DNA of 64,000 nucleotides from Hoylesella loescheii DSM 19665 = JCM 12249 = ATCC 15930 (GTDB lineage Bacteria; Bacteroidota; Bacteroidia; Bacteroidales; Bacteroidaceae), in assembly GCF_000378085.1 (NCBI RefSeq), contig NZ_KB899221.1:1-64000 (forward strand), written 5' to 3'. The position numbers and the translations under genes are program-made. A model generated the notes under the pieces. The model searched no databases and was not told the origin of the DNA. It saw only the letters and a list, made by a program, of their open reading frames with translations. This document shows positions 8,144 through 16,188 of the stretch, in pieces (within the stretch, counting starts at the first letter, position 1; every line of letters starts with the position of its first letter).

Positions 8144-9649
8144 ATGAGTATACTAACATTATTCGTAGTTATCCCCGTGCTGATGTTGCTGGGCCTTTGG
8201 CTCTCTCGCAACCTCAATCAAGTGCGCGGTGTGATGGTTGTCGGCTCATCGTGCTTGCTGGCACTTTCGGTTTGGCTCACCATCGCTTTCCTTCAAATGC
8301 GCGATGCAGGCAACACCGATGCCATGCTGTTTCAATACACCGTGGATTGGTTCAAGCCCCTTAACATAGCCTACGCCGTGGGCGTCGACGGAATTTCGGT
8401 GGTGATGCTCCTCCTTTCGAGCATCATCGTGTTCACCGGAACATTCGCCTCGTGGCAGCTAAAGCCACTAACCAAAGAGTATTTCCTATGGTTCACCCTG
8501 CTTAGCATTGGTGTTTATGGTTTCTTCATCTCGATAGACCTCTTCACCATGTTCATGTTCTACGAGGTGGCACTTATCCCCATGTACCTACTTATCGGCG
8601 TTTGGGGTAGCGGAAAGAAAGAATATTCGGCCATGAAGCTAACCCTCATGCTTATGGGAGGTTCGGCTTTGCTCATCATTGGCATCATCGGCATCTACTT
8701 CTTCAGTGGTGCAACCACAATGAACATTCTCGAATTGCAAGCCCTACACAACATTCCCGAGAGCGTACAAAAGGTGCTTTTCCCCTTCGTATTCATCGGA
8801 TTCGGTGTGCTTGGCGCGCTCTTCCCCTTCCACACATGGTCGCCCGACGGTCACGCATCGGCTCCTACGGCCGTGTCTATGCTTCATGCGGGCGTACTGA
8901 TGAAGCTTGGAGGCTATGGATGTTTCCGCATTGCCATTGTGCTTTTGCCCGAAGCAGCCCATCAGCTATCGTGGATTTTCATCATCCTCACCACCATTTC
9001 GGTGGTATATGGTGCCTTCTCGGCCTGCGTACAAACCGACTTGAAGTACATTAATGCCTACTCTTCGGTGTCACACTGTGGCTTGGTGCTCTTCGCCCTG
9101 CTCATGATGACGCAGACTTCGTGCACGGGAGCCATCTTGCAGATGCTCTCTCACGGACTGATGACGGCCCTTTTCTTTGCCCTTATAGGTATGATTTACG
9201 GCCGTACACACACACGCGACATCCGTCAGCTTGGTGGTTTGATGAAGATTATGCCCTTCCTTAGTGTGGGTTATGTCATTGCCGGTTTGGCCAACTTAGG
9301 TTTGCCAGGCTTCTCGGGCTTCGTTGCCGAAATGACCATCTTCGTTGGTTCGTTCCAAAACAACGACGTATTCCACCGCACGGCCACCATCATCGCCTGT
9401 ACGGCAATCGTTATCACGGCCGTCTACATCCTGCGTGTTGTGGGTAAGATACTTTTTGGCAAGGTTGCCGATCCCCATTACGAGCAACTCACCGATGCCA
9501 CTTGGGACGAGCGTTTCGCCGTTGGCTGCCTCATTTTCAGCGTTGCAGGCCTTGGCCTTGCACCGCTTTGGGCAAGCAACATCATCAGCGACACACTGGG
9601 CCCGATTATCGACCACATCAACAACGTAACCGCAATAGCATCACTTTAA
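8144..9649 (+). CDS. nuoM: NADH-quinone oxidoreductase subunit M
   Basis: NuoM (ND4) is the middle antiporter-like subunit, with 501 residues and about 14 helices. Key segments are FMFYEVALIPMYLLIGVWG with the conserved helix-5 Glu, ALFPFHTWSPDGHASAPTAVSMLHAGVLMKLGGYG, and TDLKYINAYSSVSHCGLVLF. It lies between nuoL (34-base gap) and nuoN (12-base gap). Confidence 0.96.
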   Translation: MSILTLFVVIPVLMLLGLWLSRNLNQVRGVMVVGSSCLLALSVWLTIAFLQMRDAGNTDAMLFQYTVDWFKPLNIAYAVGVDGISVVMLLLSSIIVFTGTFASWQLKPLTKEYFLWFTLLSIGVYGFFISIDLFTMFMFYEVALIPMYLLIGVWGSGKKEYSAMKLTLMLMGGSALLIIGIIGIYFFSGATTMNILELQALHNIPESVQKVLFPFVFIGFGVLGALFPFHTWSPDGHASAPTAVSMLHAGVLMKLGGYGCFRIAIVLLPEAAHQLSWIFIILTTISVVYGAFSACVQTDLKYINAYSSVSHCGLVLFALLMMTQTSCTGAILQMLSHGLMTALFFALIGMIYGRTHTRDIRQLGGLMKIMPFLSVGYVIAGLANLGLPGFSGFVAEMTIFVGSFQNNDVFHRTATIIACTAIVITAVYILRVVGKILFGKVADPHYEQLTDATWDERFAVGCLIFSVAGLGLAPLWASNIISDTLGPIIDHINNVTAIASL

Positions 9650-9661
9650 ACGCTTCCTACA

Positions 9662-11131
9662 ATGAATTTAGATTATAGTCAGTTTTTCCACATGATGCCC
9701 GAGGTTACCTTGATGGCCATGTTGGTGATTGTCTTTATCATAGATTTCGCCACGGCACATAAGGCCCCCATCGTGATAACCGACGAAAAGACGGCGCCTT
9801 CGCCACGTCCTTGGTTCAATCCCTTGGTGTGCGCGTTCATGCTGATACATATTCTTCTGAACTGTTGTCCCACCGAACCGGCCACGGTCTTTGGCGGAAT
9901 GTATGTCACCACACCTATGATTGGTGTGCTGAAAACCATTCTGGCCTTCGGAACGCTCATCGTTTTCATACAAGCACGCACGTGGCTGTCGCGTCCCGAC
10001 AGCACTTTCAAGGAGGGCGAATTCTATATGCTCATCATCTCCACACTGCTTGGAATGAACATGATGGTAAGTGCCGACCACTTCTTACTCTTCTTCTTAG
10101 GGCTTGAAATGGCTTCCGTGCCCATGGCTTGCTTAGTAGCATTCGACAAATATCGTCACAATTCGGCCGAGGCTGGTGCCAAGTTCATCCTCACCGCGAC
10201 CTTCTCTAGCGGCGTGATGCTCTATGGCCTCACCTTTGTGTATGCCGATGCAGGTTCGCTTTACTTCAACGAAGTGGCTCAAAACCTATCTGCCACACCC
10301 ATGACGATTATGGGAATGGTGTTCTTCTTCAGCGGATTGGGCTTTAAGATTTCGCTTGTGCCCTTCCACTTCTGGACAGCCGACACCTATCAAGGTGCGC
10401 CAACAACCATCACGGGTTATCTCTCAGTAGTGTCTAAGGGTGCCGCAGCCTTCGCGCTTTGCACCATCTTGATGCACGTTTTCGGCTCGTTGATAGAACA
10501 GTGGCAGTATCTTCTCGGCATCGTTATTGTATTGAGCATCACCATCGCCAACCTTTTCGCCATACGTCAAACCGAACTAAAACGCTTCATGGCGTTCAGT
10601 TCTATCTCGCAGGCGGGATATATCATGCTGGCAGTGATGGGCGACTCGGGCATGGGCGTTACCGCACTCACCTATTATATATTGGTGTATGTGGTAGCTA
10701 ACATGAGCGTGTTCACCATCATCAGTGCCATCGAAGAGCGCAACAACGGTGTAACCGATATGGATGCTTACAACGGACTTTATTCCACCAACCCCAAGTT
10801 GGCCTTCCTCATGACGCTGGCTCTCTTCTCGCTTGGTGGTATTCCGCCCTTTGCAGGTATGTTCAGCAAGTTCTTCGTATTTATGGCTGCCTTAGAACAA
10901 GGTAGCGCTTGGGCTTACGCAATTGTGTTCATCGCCCTGATTAACACCGTTATCAGCCTTTACTATTACTTGCTCATCGTTAAGGCGATGTACATCAACA
11001 AGAGCGAAAACCCGCTGCCCGCCTTCAAGAGCGACAACAACACGCGCTTAGCGTTGGCCATCTGCACCCTAGGCGTTGCACTCTTCGGTGTTTGCAGCTA
11101 CGTGTACGATTGGATTTTCGCAGCCTTGTAA
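9662..11131 (+). CDS. nuoN: NADH-quinone oxidoreductase subunit N
   Basis: NuoN (ND2) is the third antiporter-like subunit, with 489 residues. It shows [21 protein letters not shown] (pumping Glu), [32 protein letters not shown] and [20 protein letters not shown]. It is the last gene of the operon and is followed by a strong terminator. No nuoE, nuoF or nuoG gene occurs anywhere in the window. Confidence 0.96.
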   Translation: MNLDYSQFFHMMPEVTLMAMLVIVFIIDFATAHKAPIVITDEKTAPSPRPWFNPLVCAFMLIHILLNCCPTEPATVFGGMYVTTPMIGVLKTILAFGTLIVFIQARTWLSRPDSTFKEGEFYMLIISTLLGMNMMVSADHFLLFFLGLEMASVPMACLVAFDKYRHNSAEAGAKFILTATFSSGVMLYGLTFVYADAGSLYFNEVAQNLSATPMTIMGMVFFFSGLGFKISLVPFHFWTADTYQGAPTTITGYLSVVSKGAAAFALCTILMHVFGSLIEQWQYLLGIVIVLSITIANLFAIRQTELKRFMAFSSISQAGYIMLAVMGDSGMGVTALTYYILVYVVANMSVFTIISAIEERNNGVTDMDAYNGLYSTNPKLAFLMTLALFSLGGIPPFAGMFSKFFVFMAALEQGSAWAYAIVFIALINTVISLYYYLLIVKAMYINKSENPLPAFKSDNNTRLALAICTLGVALFGVCSYVYDWIFAAL

Positions 11132-11195
11132 TCCCCACGGAACCATCTTGCCCACGAGGATAGGACACTTATTCCCCTAAGGGCACACAACAAAT

Positions 11196-11230
11196 AAAGC
11201 CCCGAAAGCAATACACTTTCGGGGCTTTTT
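11196..11230 (+). terminator. Intrinsic terminator of the nuo operon
   Basis: A 13-bp stem (AAAGCCCCGAAAG at 11196-11208 with its complement from 11216) is followed by TTTTT, 65 bp after nuoN. Confidence 0.93.
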
Positions 11231-11307
11231 CTCGTTAAACGTACCCAATCTTAAACAAACGATGGTACGCCTCAACACCTATTTCTCAACTACTCTAAAC
11301 CTCCTCA

Positions 11308-11607
11308 TTACTTAATTTGCATCTCACACCATCCCTCAATACCTTTAAGAGAGGGCAACAATGATTTTCCCAACGGAGATAAGCGATAGCCATTGCTTGA
11401 TTTCTCAACTATACGGTCTTCCATTAAAATACGAATGGCAGACGCTATTTGCTGATAATCCAGCCCACGCATCTCCCTACAAAGTACCTCCATTGGGGCC
11501 GACACGTTTTCTGCAAGCACGTTAATCACCCATAAAGCATCCGCTCCGCAAAGCCTTGAAAGGACATTGCGGATCGGACATGTAGGAAATTGCGGGTCAA
11601 TTACCAT
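11308..11607 (-). CDS. Short, degenerate HxlR-like winged-helix protein
   Basis: This 99-residue protein has the HxlR start signature (CPIRNVLSRL), a helical middle (LDYQQIASAIRILMEDRIV) and a short wing (NGYRLSPLGKSLLPSLKGIEGW). It resembles the neighbouring HxlR regulator at 12295 in CPIRN(V/I)LSR and GKSLLP, but the usual GDKWS segment is replaced by GADALW and the DNA-contacting helix is poorly conserved. It overlaps the end of the upstream cupin gene by 7 bases, so the two are probably one transcript. It may be a diverged paralogue with an altered target or only a dimerisation role; that is inference. Confidence 0.65.
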   Translation of the reverse strand: MVIDPQFPTCPIRNVLSRLCGADALWVINVLAENVSAPMEVLCREMRGLDYQQIASAIRILMEDRIVEKSSNGYRLSPLGKSLLPSLKGIEGWCEMQIK

Positions 11608-12059
11608 GTTAGCTTATCGCCAAGTATGATTCCATCGCCCGCAGGAGAGTCGTCTTCGCCAAAACTATTGGCCTTATATTGTATGCAAAGCATCAACATC
11701 TCGCCCTCACCAGTGTTCTTTAAGGCGCGCTTACCCTCTGGCGCAACACGTACAATGCTACCTTCTGAAACAGGGAAAACTTCTCCATCAACCTGATACA
11801 CACCCTCGCCTTTAAGGATAAAGTATAGTTCTTCGTGCGTTTTATGCGTATGCAGGAAACCACTATCCTGTCCAGGAACCAGCGTTTGGAATGATAGTTC
11901 GCAACCTGTTACCTGCAATGCCTGCCCAACGAAAACCTTACCAGGAATTTCGATCTCGCCCAATGGCAATACATAATCCTTTACTTCGCTTAGCTTACCA
12001 ATATTCACAGCAGTGAAATTCTTACCTTCTCTTGTTGTCTTTACAGTTTTCATAATCAT
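11601..12059 (-). CDS. Cupin-domain protein
   Basis: The 152-residue (or 150, if the second ATG at 12053 is used) protein has one cupin barrel at about 55-130. The metal-binding first motif is visible (HTHKTHEELYFILKGEG, an H-x-H-x4-E pattern), as is the turn FPVSEGSIVRVAPEGKRAL; the second motif ends in LMLCIQY. Such small cupins act as metal-dependent enzymes or sensors, and I cannot assign a substrate. It is divergent from an HxlR regulator, an arrangement in which the regulator often controls the neighbour. Its own promoter is at 12104-12134. Confidence 0.8.
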   Translation of the reverse strand: MIMKTVKTTREGKNFTAVNIGKLSEVKDYVLPLGEIEIPGKVFVGQALQVTGCELSFQTLVPGQDSGFLHTHKTHEELYFILKGEGVYQVDGEVFPVSEGSIVRVAPEGKRALKNTGEGEMLMLCIQYKANSFGEDDSPAGDGIILGDKLTW

Positions 12060-12103
12060 TATTGTATAATTAATTTTGTTGAATTGTTATTGTTTTGACG
12101 ATG

Positions 12104-12134
12104 CAAAGTTATTGACAATCAAGGGCTCACACAA
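12104..12134 (-). promoter_or_regulatory. Promoter of the cupin gene
   Basis: On the minus strand a TTG box (complement of 12132-12134) is followed after 20 bp by TAACTTTG (complement of 12104-12111), a good Bacteroidota promoter about 45 bp before the cupin start. Confidence 0.7.
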
Positions 12135-12157
12135 GTAGGCACAAGAAAGTGTGTCAG

Positions 12158-12248
12158 TTACCTATGGGTAAGTAATGTTGAAACATTGCGAGTTAGGTAT
12201 CTATGTTTTAGCATTGTTTAACAATAAAGCATCGAACATTGCAAGTTA
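12158..12248. promoter_or_regulatory. Candidate HxlR operator region in a divergent intergenic stretch
   Basis: The gap holds a perfect dyad, TTACC-N4-GGTAA (12158-12171), and a direct repeat of 13 bases with one mismatch (ACATTGCGAGTTA at 12183, ACATTGCAAGTTA at 12236), 53 bp apart, which is about five helical turns. Both lie between the two divergent promoters. HxlR proteins bind such sites as dimers; assignment to this regulator is inference. Confidence 0.4.
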
Positions 12249-12255
12249 TATTAGT

Positions 12256-12263
12256 TACTTTTG
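12256..12263 (+). promoter_or_regulatory. Probable promoter (-7 box TACTTTTG) of the HxlR gene
   Basis: TACTTTTG fits TAnnTTTG and lies 31 bp before the ATG. The upstream box is weak, which would suit a regulated promoter. Confidence 0.55.
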
Positions 12264-12294
12264 TGCAGTAATGTAGTTTTTAAACCCATTTTAC

Positions 12295-12663
12295 ATGAAC
12301 AGAACAGAAGTACGTGACGCGCTTTATCCCGACTGCCCCATCCGAAATATACTATCAAGGGTGGGAGATAAGTGGTCGATGTTGGTGCTTTTCACCTTGG
12401 AAACACATGGCAACCTGCGCTTCAAGGAGTTGCAACGCAACATCCCCGACATATCACAGAAAATGCTCACGGCTACTTTAAAAATGCTCGAAGCCGATGG
12501 TCTCGTCTGCCGAGAAGCATTTCCAGAAGTTCCGCCACGCGTTGAGTATTCGTTATCGAACAAGGGCAAGAGCCTACTTCCCCTCATTGGCAACCTACTT
12601 ACATGGGCAACCGAGCACATGGGTGAGATTATAGAGTCACGCCAACATTACCTTTTAAAATAA
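12295..12663 (+). CDS. HxlR-family winged-helix transcriptional regulator
   Basis: The 122-residue protein has the full HxlR signature: CPIRNILSRVGDKWSMLVLFTL with the conserved Cys and GDKW, the recognition region LQRNIPDISQKMLTATLKMLEADGLV, and a wing (PPRVEYSLSNKGKSLLP). Members regulate adjacent oxidoreductase or stress genes, often in response to electrophiles or redox signals through the N-terminal Cys. It is transcribed away from the cupin and HxlR-like pair, so it is the likely controller of both transcripts (inference). Confidence 0.88.
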   Translation: MNRTEVRDALYPDCPIRNILSRVGDKWSMLVLFTLETHGNLRFKELQRNIPDISQKMLTATLKMLEADGLVCREAFPEVPPRVEYSLSNKGKSLLPLIGNLLTWATEHMGEIIESRQHYLLK

Positions 12664-12796
12664 GAAACGCTACGATAAATAACTTATCTAAACCGTCACA
12701 ATAACCCAAAAAAACAAAACACAAAACCTATCTTAAAATGCCTCTAAAAGCCTATAAAAAGATGGTATGACACTAAACGGCACTGTACAAAAGCCT

Positions 12797-12930
12797 TTGT
12801 AGTGCGACTACAAGACGTCTGTACTCACACTACAAACCACTTGTAGTCACACTACAAAACACTTGTAGCCACACTACAAAGCACTTGTAGCCACACTACA
12901 AACACATTGGTAGCCACACTACAAGCACTT
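12797..12930. repeat. Array 1 of 22-bp phased palindromes (TTGTAG-N5-CTACAA)
   Basis: Left arms begin at 12797, 12819 (variant CTGTAC), 12841, 12863 and 12885, a strict 22-bp period. A sixth copy at 12907 has one inserted base. Each unit is TTGTAG, 5 bases, CTACAA, 5 bases. The arms are conserved while the spacers drift. The rest of the gap 12664-13104 holds only a probable promoter for the next gene. Confidence 0.92.
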
Positions 12931-12995
12931 TGGCACGCCCTCGTTAAATTTATCTAAATTGGTATTTCGTTAGTTCTCGTCTACTTTTCTTTTGT

Positions 12996-13003
12996 TATTT
13001 TTG
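12996..13003 (+). promoter_or_regulatory. Probable promoter (-7 box TATTTTTG) of the GH35 gene
   Basis: TATTTTTG matches TAnnTTTG about 100 bp upstream of the beta-galactosidase. No clear -33 box is seen. Confidence 0.45.
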
Positions 13004-13104
13004 TATCGGTTATCGTCAACGCTTGTATAATAAAGCCTTACGATGCCACAAAAAGCGATGAACTAAAACCCTAATCCAATATTTTTTCAAACCAGAATAT
13101 ACAG

Positions 13105-14988
13105 ATGAAACATCTAAAATGCTTGGCCCTGGCAACCATGCTGTTACTTACCGCAACCACCGCCGAGGCTAAACAAAACAAGCAAACAAAAACTACGCGC
13201 AACACTTTCGCCATCACCGATGGCCAATTCGTTTACAACGGCAAGCCAATGCAACTGCATTCGGGCGAAATGCACTATGCTCGCGTGCCGGCTCCCTATT
13301 GGCGTCACCGCATGAAAATGATGAAAGCCATGGGCCTGAACGCCGTTGCCACCTACGTGTTTTGGAACTATCACGAAACAGAACCAGGCAAATGGGACTG
13401 GAAAACGGGAAACCGTAACCTACGCCAATTCGTGAAAACGGCTGCCGAAGAGGGTATGCTGGTTATTCTGAGGCCAGGTCCATACTGCTGTGCAGAATGG
13501 GATTTCGGTGGATATCCTTGGTGGTTGTCAAAGGCTAAAGGTCTGGTGATACGCGCAGACAACCAACCTTTCCTCGATTCGTGCCGTGTTTACATCAACC
13601 AATTGGCCTCACAGATGCGCGATTTGCAGATAACCAAGGGCGGTCCGATCATTATGGTGCAGGCCGAAAACGAGTTTGGGTCGTATGTGGCACAACGAAA
13701 AGATGTGCCATTAGAAAGTCATCGCGCTTATAGTGCAAAAATTAAGCAACAATTAATCGATGCAGGCTTCGACGTTCCTTTGTTCACGTCAGACGGAAGT
13801 TGGCTTTTCAAGGGCGGAACGATAGAAGGCGCACTGCCAACGGCCAATGGAGAGAACGATATAGAGAAGCTTAAGAAGGTGGTGAACGAATATAACGGGG
13901 GCAAAGGTCCATACATGGTGGCCGAGTTTTACCCCGGATGGCTGTCGCATTGGGCAGAACCTTTCCCACAGGTAAGCACCGAATCCATTGTGAAACAAAC
14001 CGCCAAGTATCTAGAAAACGGCGTAAGTTTCAATTATTATATGGTACATGGCGGAACCAACTTCGGCTTTACGTCGGGTGCCAACTACACCACCGCCACC
14101 AACTTGCAGCCCGACCTCACCTCGTACGACTACGATGCGCCCATCAGCGAGGCAGGATGGAACACGCCTAAATATGATGCTCTGCGCGCATTGATGATAA
14201 AGAACGTAAAGTATAACGTGCCGCCCGTTCCTCAACGCATACCCGTTATCGCCATTCCCAACATCAAGCTGAGCAAGAGTGCCGACGTGCTGAACCTTCT
14301 CACCAAAGGTAAAGCCGTTGAAAACGATACGCCCCTTACTTTCGAAGACCTGAACCAAGGGCATGGCTACGTGCTATACAGAAGACACTTTAACCAGCCC
14401 ATCAGCGGTACAATGAAGATTGCTGGTCTGGCCGACTATGCCTTAGTTTACGTTAACGGACAAAAGGTAGGCGAGCTAGACCGCGTTAGCGATGTAGACA
14501 GTATCGAAATTAACATGCCTTTTAACGGTGTGCTCGACATCTTGGTTGAAAACATGGGCCGAATAAACTATGGCGCACGTATCCCCCAAAGCATCAAGGG
14601 CATCAATGGACCCGTAGTTATCGATGGAAACGAAATTACAGGCAACTGGCAGATGTATAAACTGCCCATGAACGAAGCCCCCGACGTTAACGCTTTGCCA
14701 ACAGCCAACAATAAAGGACTGCCTACGCTCTATTCGGGAACATTCAGCCTAGACACCACGGGCGACACTTTCCTCAACATGGAAACGTGGGGTAAAGGCA
14801 TCGTGTTCATCAACGGGTTCAACCTTGGTCGCTATTGGAAACGCGGACCACAACAAACACTCTACCTTCCTGGATGTTTCTTGAAGAAGGGAGAAAACAA
14901 AATCGTGGTATTCGAACAACAAAACGACACGCAACAAACCAGTGTTATTGGCCAAACCACACCTATATTAGACAAGCTGGTGAAGTAA
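13105..14988 (+). CDS. Secreted beta-galactosidase, glycoside hydrolase family 35
   Basis: This 627-residue exported enzyme hydrolyses terminal beta-galactosyl residues. It has a signal peptide (1-22, ending TAEA), then the GH35 barrel from about residue 32: MQLHSGEMHYARVP, YVFWNYHE, RPGPYCCAEWDFGGYPWWL. The catalytic acid/base is Glu190 in AENEFGS, and the nucleophile is Glu274 in AEFYPGW. C-terminal jelly-roll domains follow (about 400-620, with NGFNLGRYW). Full length, no frameshift. There is no lipobox, so the product is likely periplasmic. It stands alone, without susC/susD-type neighbours. Confidence 0.92.
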   Translation: MKHLKCLALATMLLLTATTAEAKQNKQTKTTRNTFAITDGQFVYNGKPMQLHSGEMHYARVPAPYWRHRMKMMKAMGLNAVATYVFWNYHETEPGKWDWKTGNRNLRQFVKTAAEEGMLVILRPGPYCCAEWDFGGYPWWLSKAKGLVIRADNQPFLDSCRVYINQLASQMRDLQITKGGPIIMVQAENEFGSYVAQRKDVPLESHRAYSAKIKQQLIDAGFDVPLFTSDGSWLFKGGTIEGALPTANGENDIEKLKKVVNEYNGGKGPYMVAEFYPGWLSHWAEPFPQVSTESIVKQTAKYLENGVSFNYYMVHGGTNFGFTSGANYTTATNLQPDLTSYDYDAPISEAGWNTPKYDALRALMIKNVKYNVPPVPQRIPVIAIPNIKLSKSADVLNLLTKGKAVENDTPLTFEDLNQGHGYVLYRRHFNQPISGTMKIAGLADYALVYVNGQKVGELDRVSDVDSIEINMPFNGVLDILVENMGRINYGARIPQSIKGINGPVVIDGNEITGNWQMYKLPMNEAPDVNALPTANNKGLPTLYSGTFSLDTTGDTFLNMETWGKGIVFINGFNLGRYWKRGPQQTLYLPGCFLKKGENKIVVFEQQNDTQQTSVIGQTTPILDKLVK

Positions 14989-15057
14989 ACCACGCACTCG
15001 GAAACCACCCTTTATGGAGGCGAAGCGTGCTTTTTCCTTCCCACTCTGATAAAGCAA

Positions 15058-15093
15058 ATGCGTGAGTTCAAACCCATCGAACTCACGCATTTT
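15058..15093 (+). terminator. Intrinsic terminator after the GH35 gene
   Basis: A 12-bp perfect stem (ATGCGTGAGTTC with GAACTCACGCAT at 15079-15090) with a 9-base loop, then TTT. Confidence 0.8.
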
Positions 15094-15147
15094 CGTGTCG
15101 GGCGTCAAGTAGTTGCACATTTTAATATAAATTTCGGCATTTATCTG

Positions 15148-15177
15148 TTGACAAATGATAAATTATTGCTACTTTTG
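15148..15177 (+). promoter_or_regulatory. Promoter of cysE
   Basis: TTG at 15148-15150 is followed after 19 bp by TACTTTTG at 15170-15177, a near-ideal Bacteroidota promoter about 97 bp before the gene. Confidence 0.75.
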
Positions 15178-15273
15178 CACTAAATAGGCCGTTTTCGCGA
15201 AGCCCAAGCAAGAACGTCTTGCACCCATTCGCGCCAACGCCACACAAACCTCTACATTGACACAACAACATTG

Positions 15274-16173
15274 ATGACCACTGCCGACTTAACGCGCACA
15301 CTGACCCATACTGCTGAAGAGCTTTCCGATGCCAATGCATTGAAAGGCATTTTTCACCAACACAAGGATGGTAACCCTATCCCATCGGGAGAGGTTCTCA
15401 AAGAGATTGTGGACCTGTTGCGGGCCATCATCTTCCCTGGATACTATGGCAAGTCTACGGTTAACTCGCGAACCATCAAGTTTCATATCGGTGTCAATAT
15501 AGAAAAACTCAACCAACTTCTTACCGATCAGATACTGGCTGGCCTGTGCTTTGCCAGTTGCGACGGCTGCGATGCAGGCGATACCTCCACCGACATGCGC
15601 TGCACAGCCGAAGAAATGGCTATGGATGTAATCCAAAAGTTACCCGCCGTGCGCCAAATGCTGGCTGCCGATGTAGCTGCCATTTACAACGGCGACCCCG
15701 CAGCAGGCAATTTCGGCGAGATAATATCGTGTTATCCCGCCATTAAGGCTTTGGTTAACTATCGCGTTGCCCACGAACTGCTGCTTATGGGCGTGCCACT
15801 TATCCCACGAATGCTTACCGAAATGGCACATTCGGAAACGGGAATAGATATCCATCCCGCAGCACAGATAGGCCAACATTTCGCCATCGACCACGGAACA
15901 GGCGTGGTTATCGGGGCTACCTGTATCATCGGCGACAACGTTAAGCTGTATCAGGGCGTTACGTTAGGCGCTCGCAGTTTTCCGATAGACGAAGACGGAA
16001 ACCCCATCAAGGGTATAGCGCGCCACCCGATATTGGAAGACGATGTGGTGGTTTACTCTAACGCCACCATCCTAGGCCGTGTAACCATCGGAAAAGGTAG
16101 TGTGGTGGGAGCCAATGTGTGGGTAACCGAAGACATGGAGCCTAACACACGCATATTCAAGAAAACGAAATAA
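15274..16173 (+). CDS. cysE: Serine O-acetyltransferase
   Basis: CysE makes O-acetylserine from serine and acetyl-CoA, the first step of cysteine synthesis. The product has 299 residues, starting at the ATG at 15274. The N-terminal two-thirds is helical (EpsC-type, as in other Bacteroidota). The C-terminal left-handed beta helix runs from about residue 190: DIHPAAQIGQHFAIDHGTGVVIG with the catalytic His and Asp region, GDNVKLYQGVTLGARSF, and HPILEDDVVVYSNATILG. The methyltransferase gene follows after 15 bases, probably in the same transcript. Confidence 0.92.
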   Translation: MTTADLTRTLTHTAEELSDANALKGIFHQHKDGNPIPSGEVLKEIVDLLRAIIFPGYYGKSTVNSRTIKFHIGVNIEKLNQLLTDQILAGLCFASCDGCDAGDTSTDMRCTAEEMAMDVIQKLPAVRQMLAADVAAIYNGDPAAGNFGEIISCYPAIKALVNYRVAHELLLMGVPLIPRMLTEMAHSETGIDIHPAAQIGQHFAIDHGTGVVIGATCIIGDNVKLYQGVTLGARSFPIDEDGNPIKGIARHPILEDDVVVYSNATILGRVTIGKGSVVGANVWVTEDMEPNTRIFKKTK

Positions 16174-16188
16174 CAACAACTATATACA

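Noticed and set aside
12797..12930. CRISPR array
   Set aside because: The units are continuous 22-bp palindromes with no constant repeat plus unique spacer pattern of 30-40 bp, and no cas genes are in the window.
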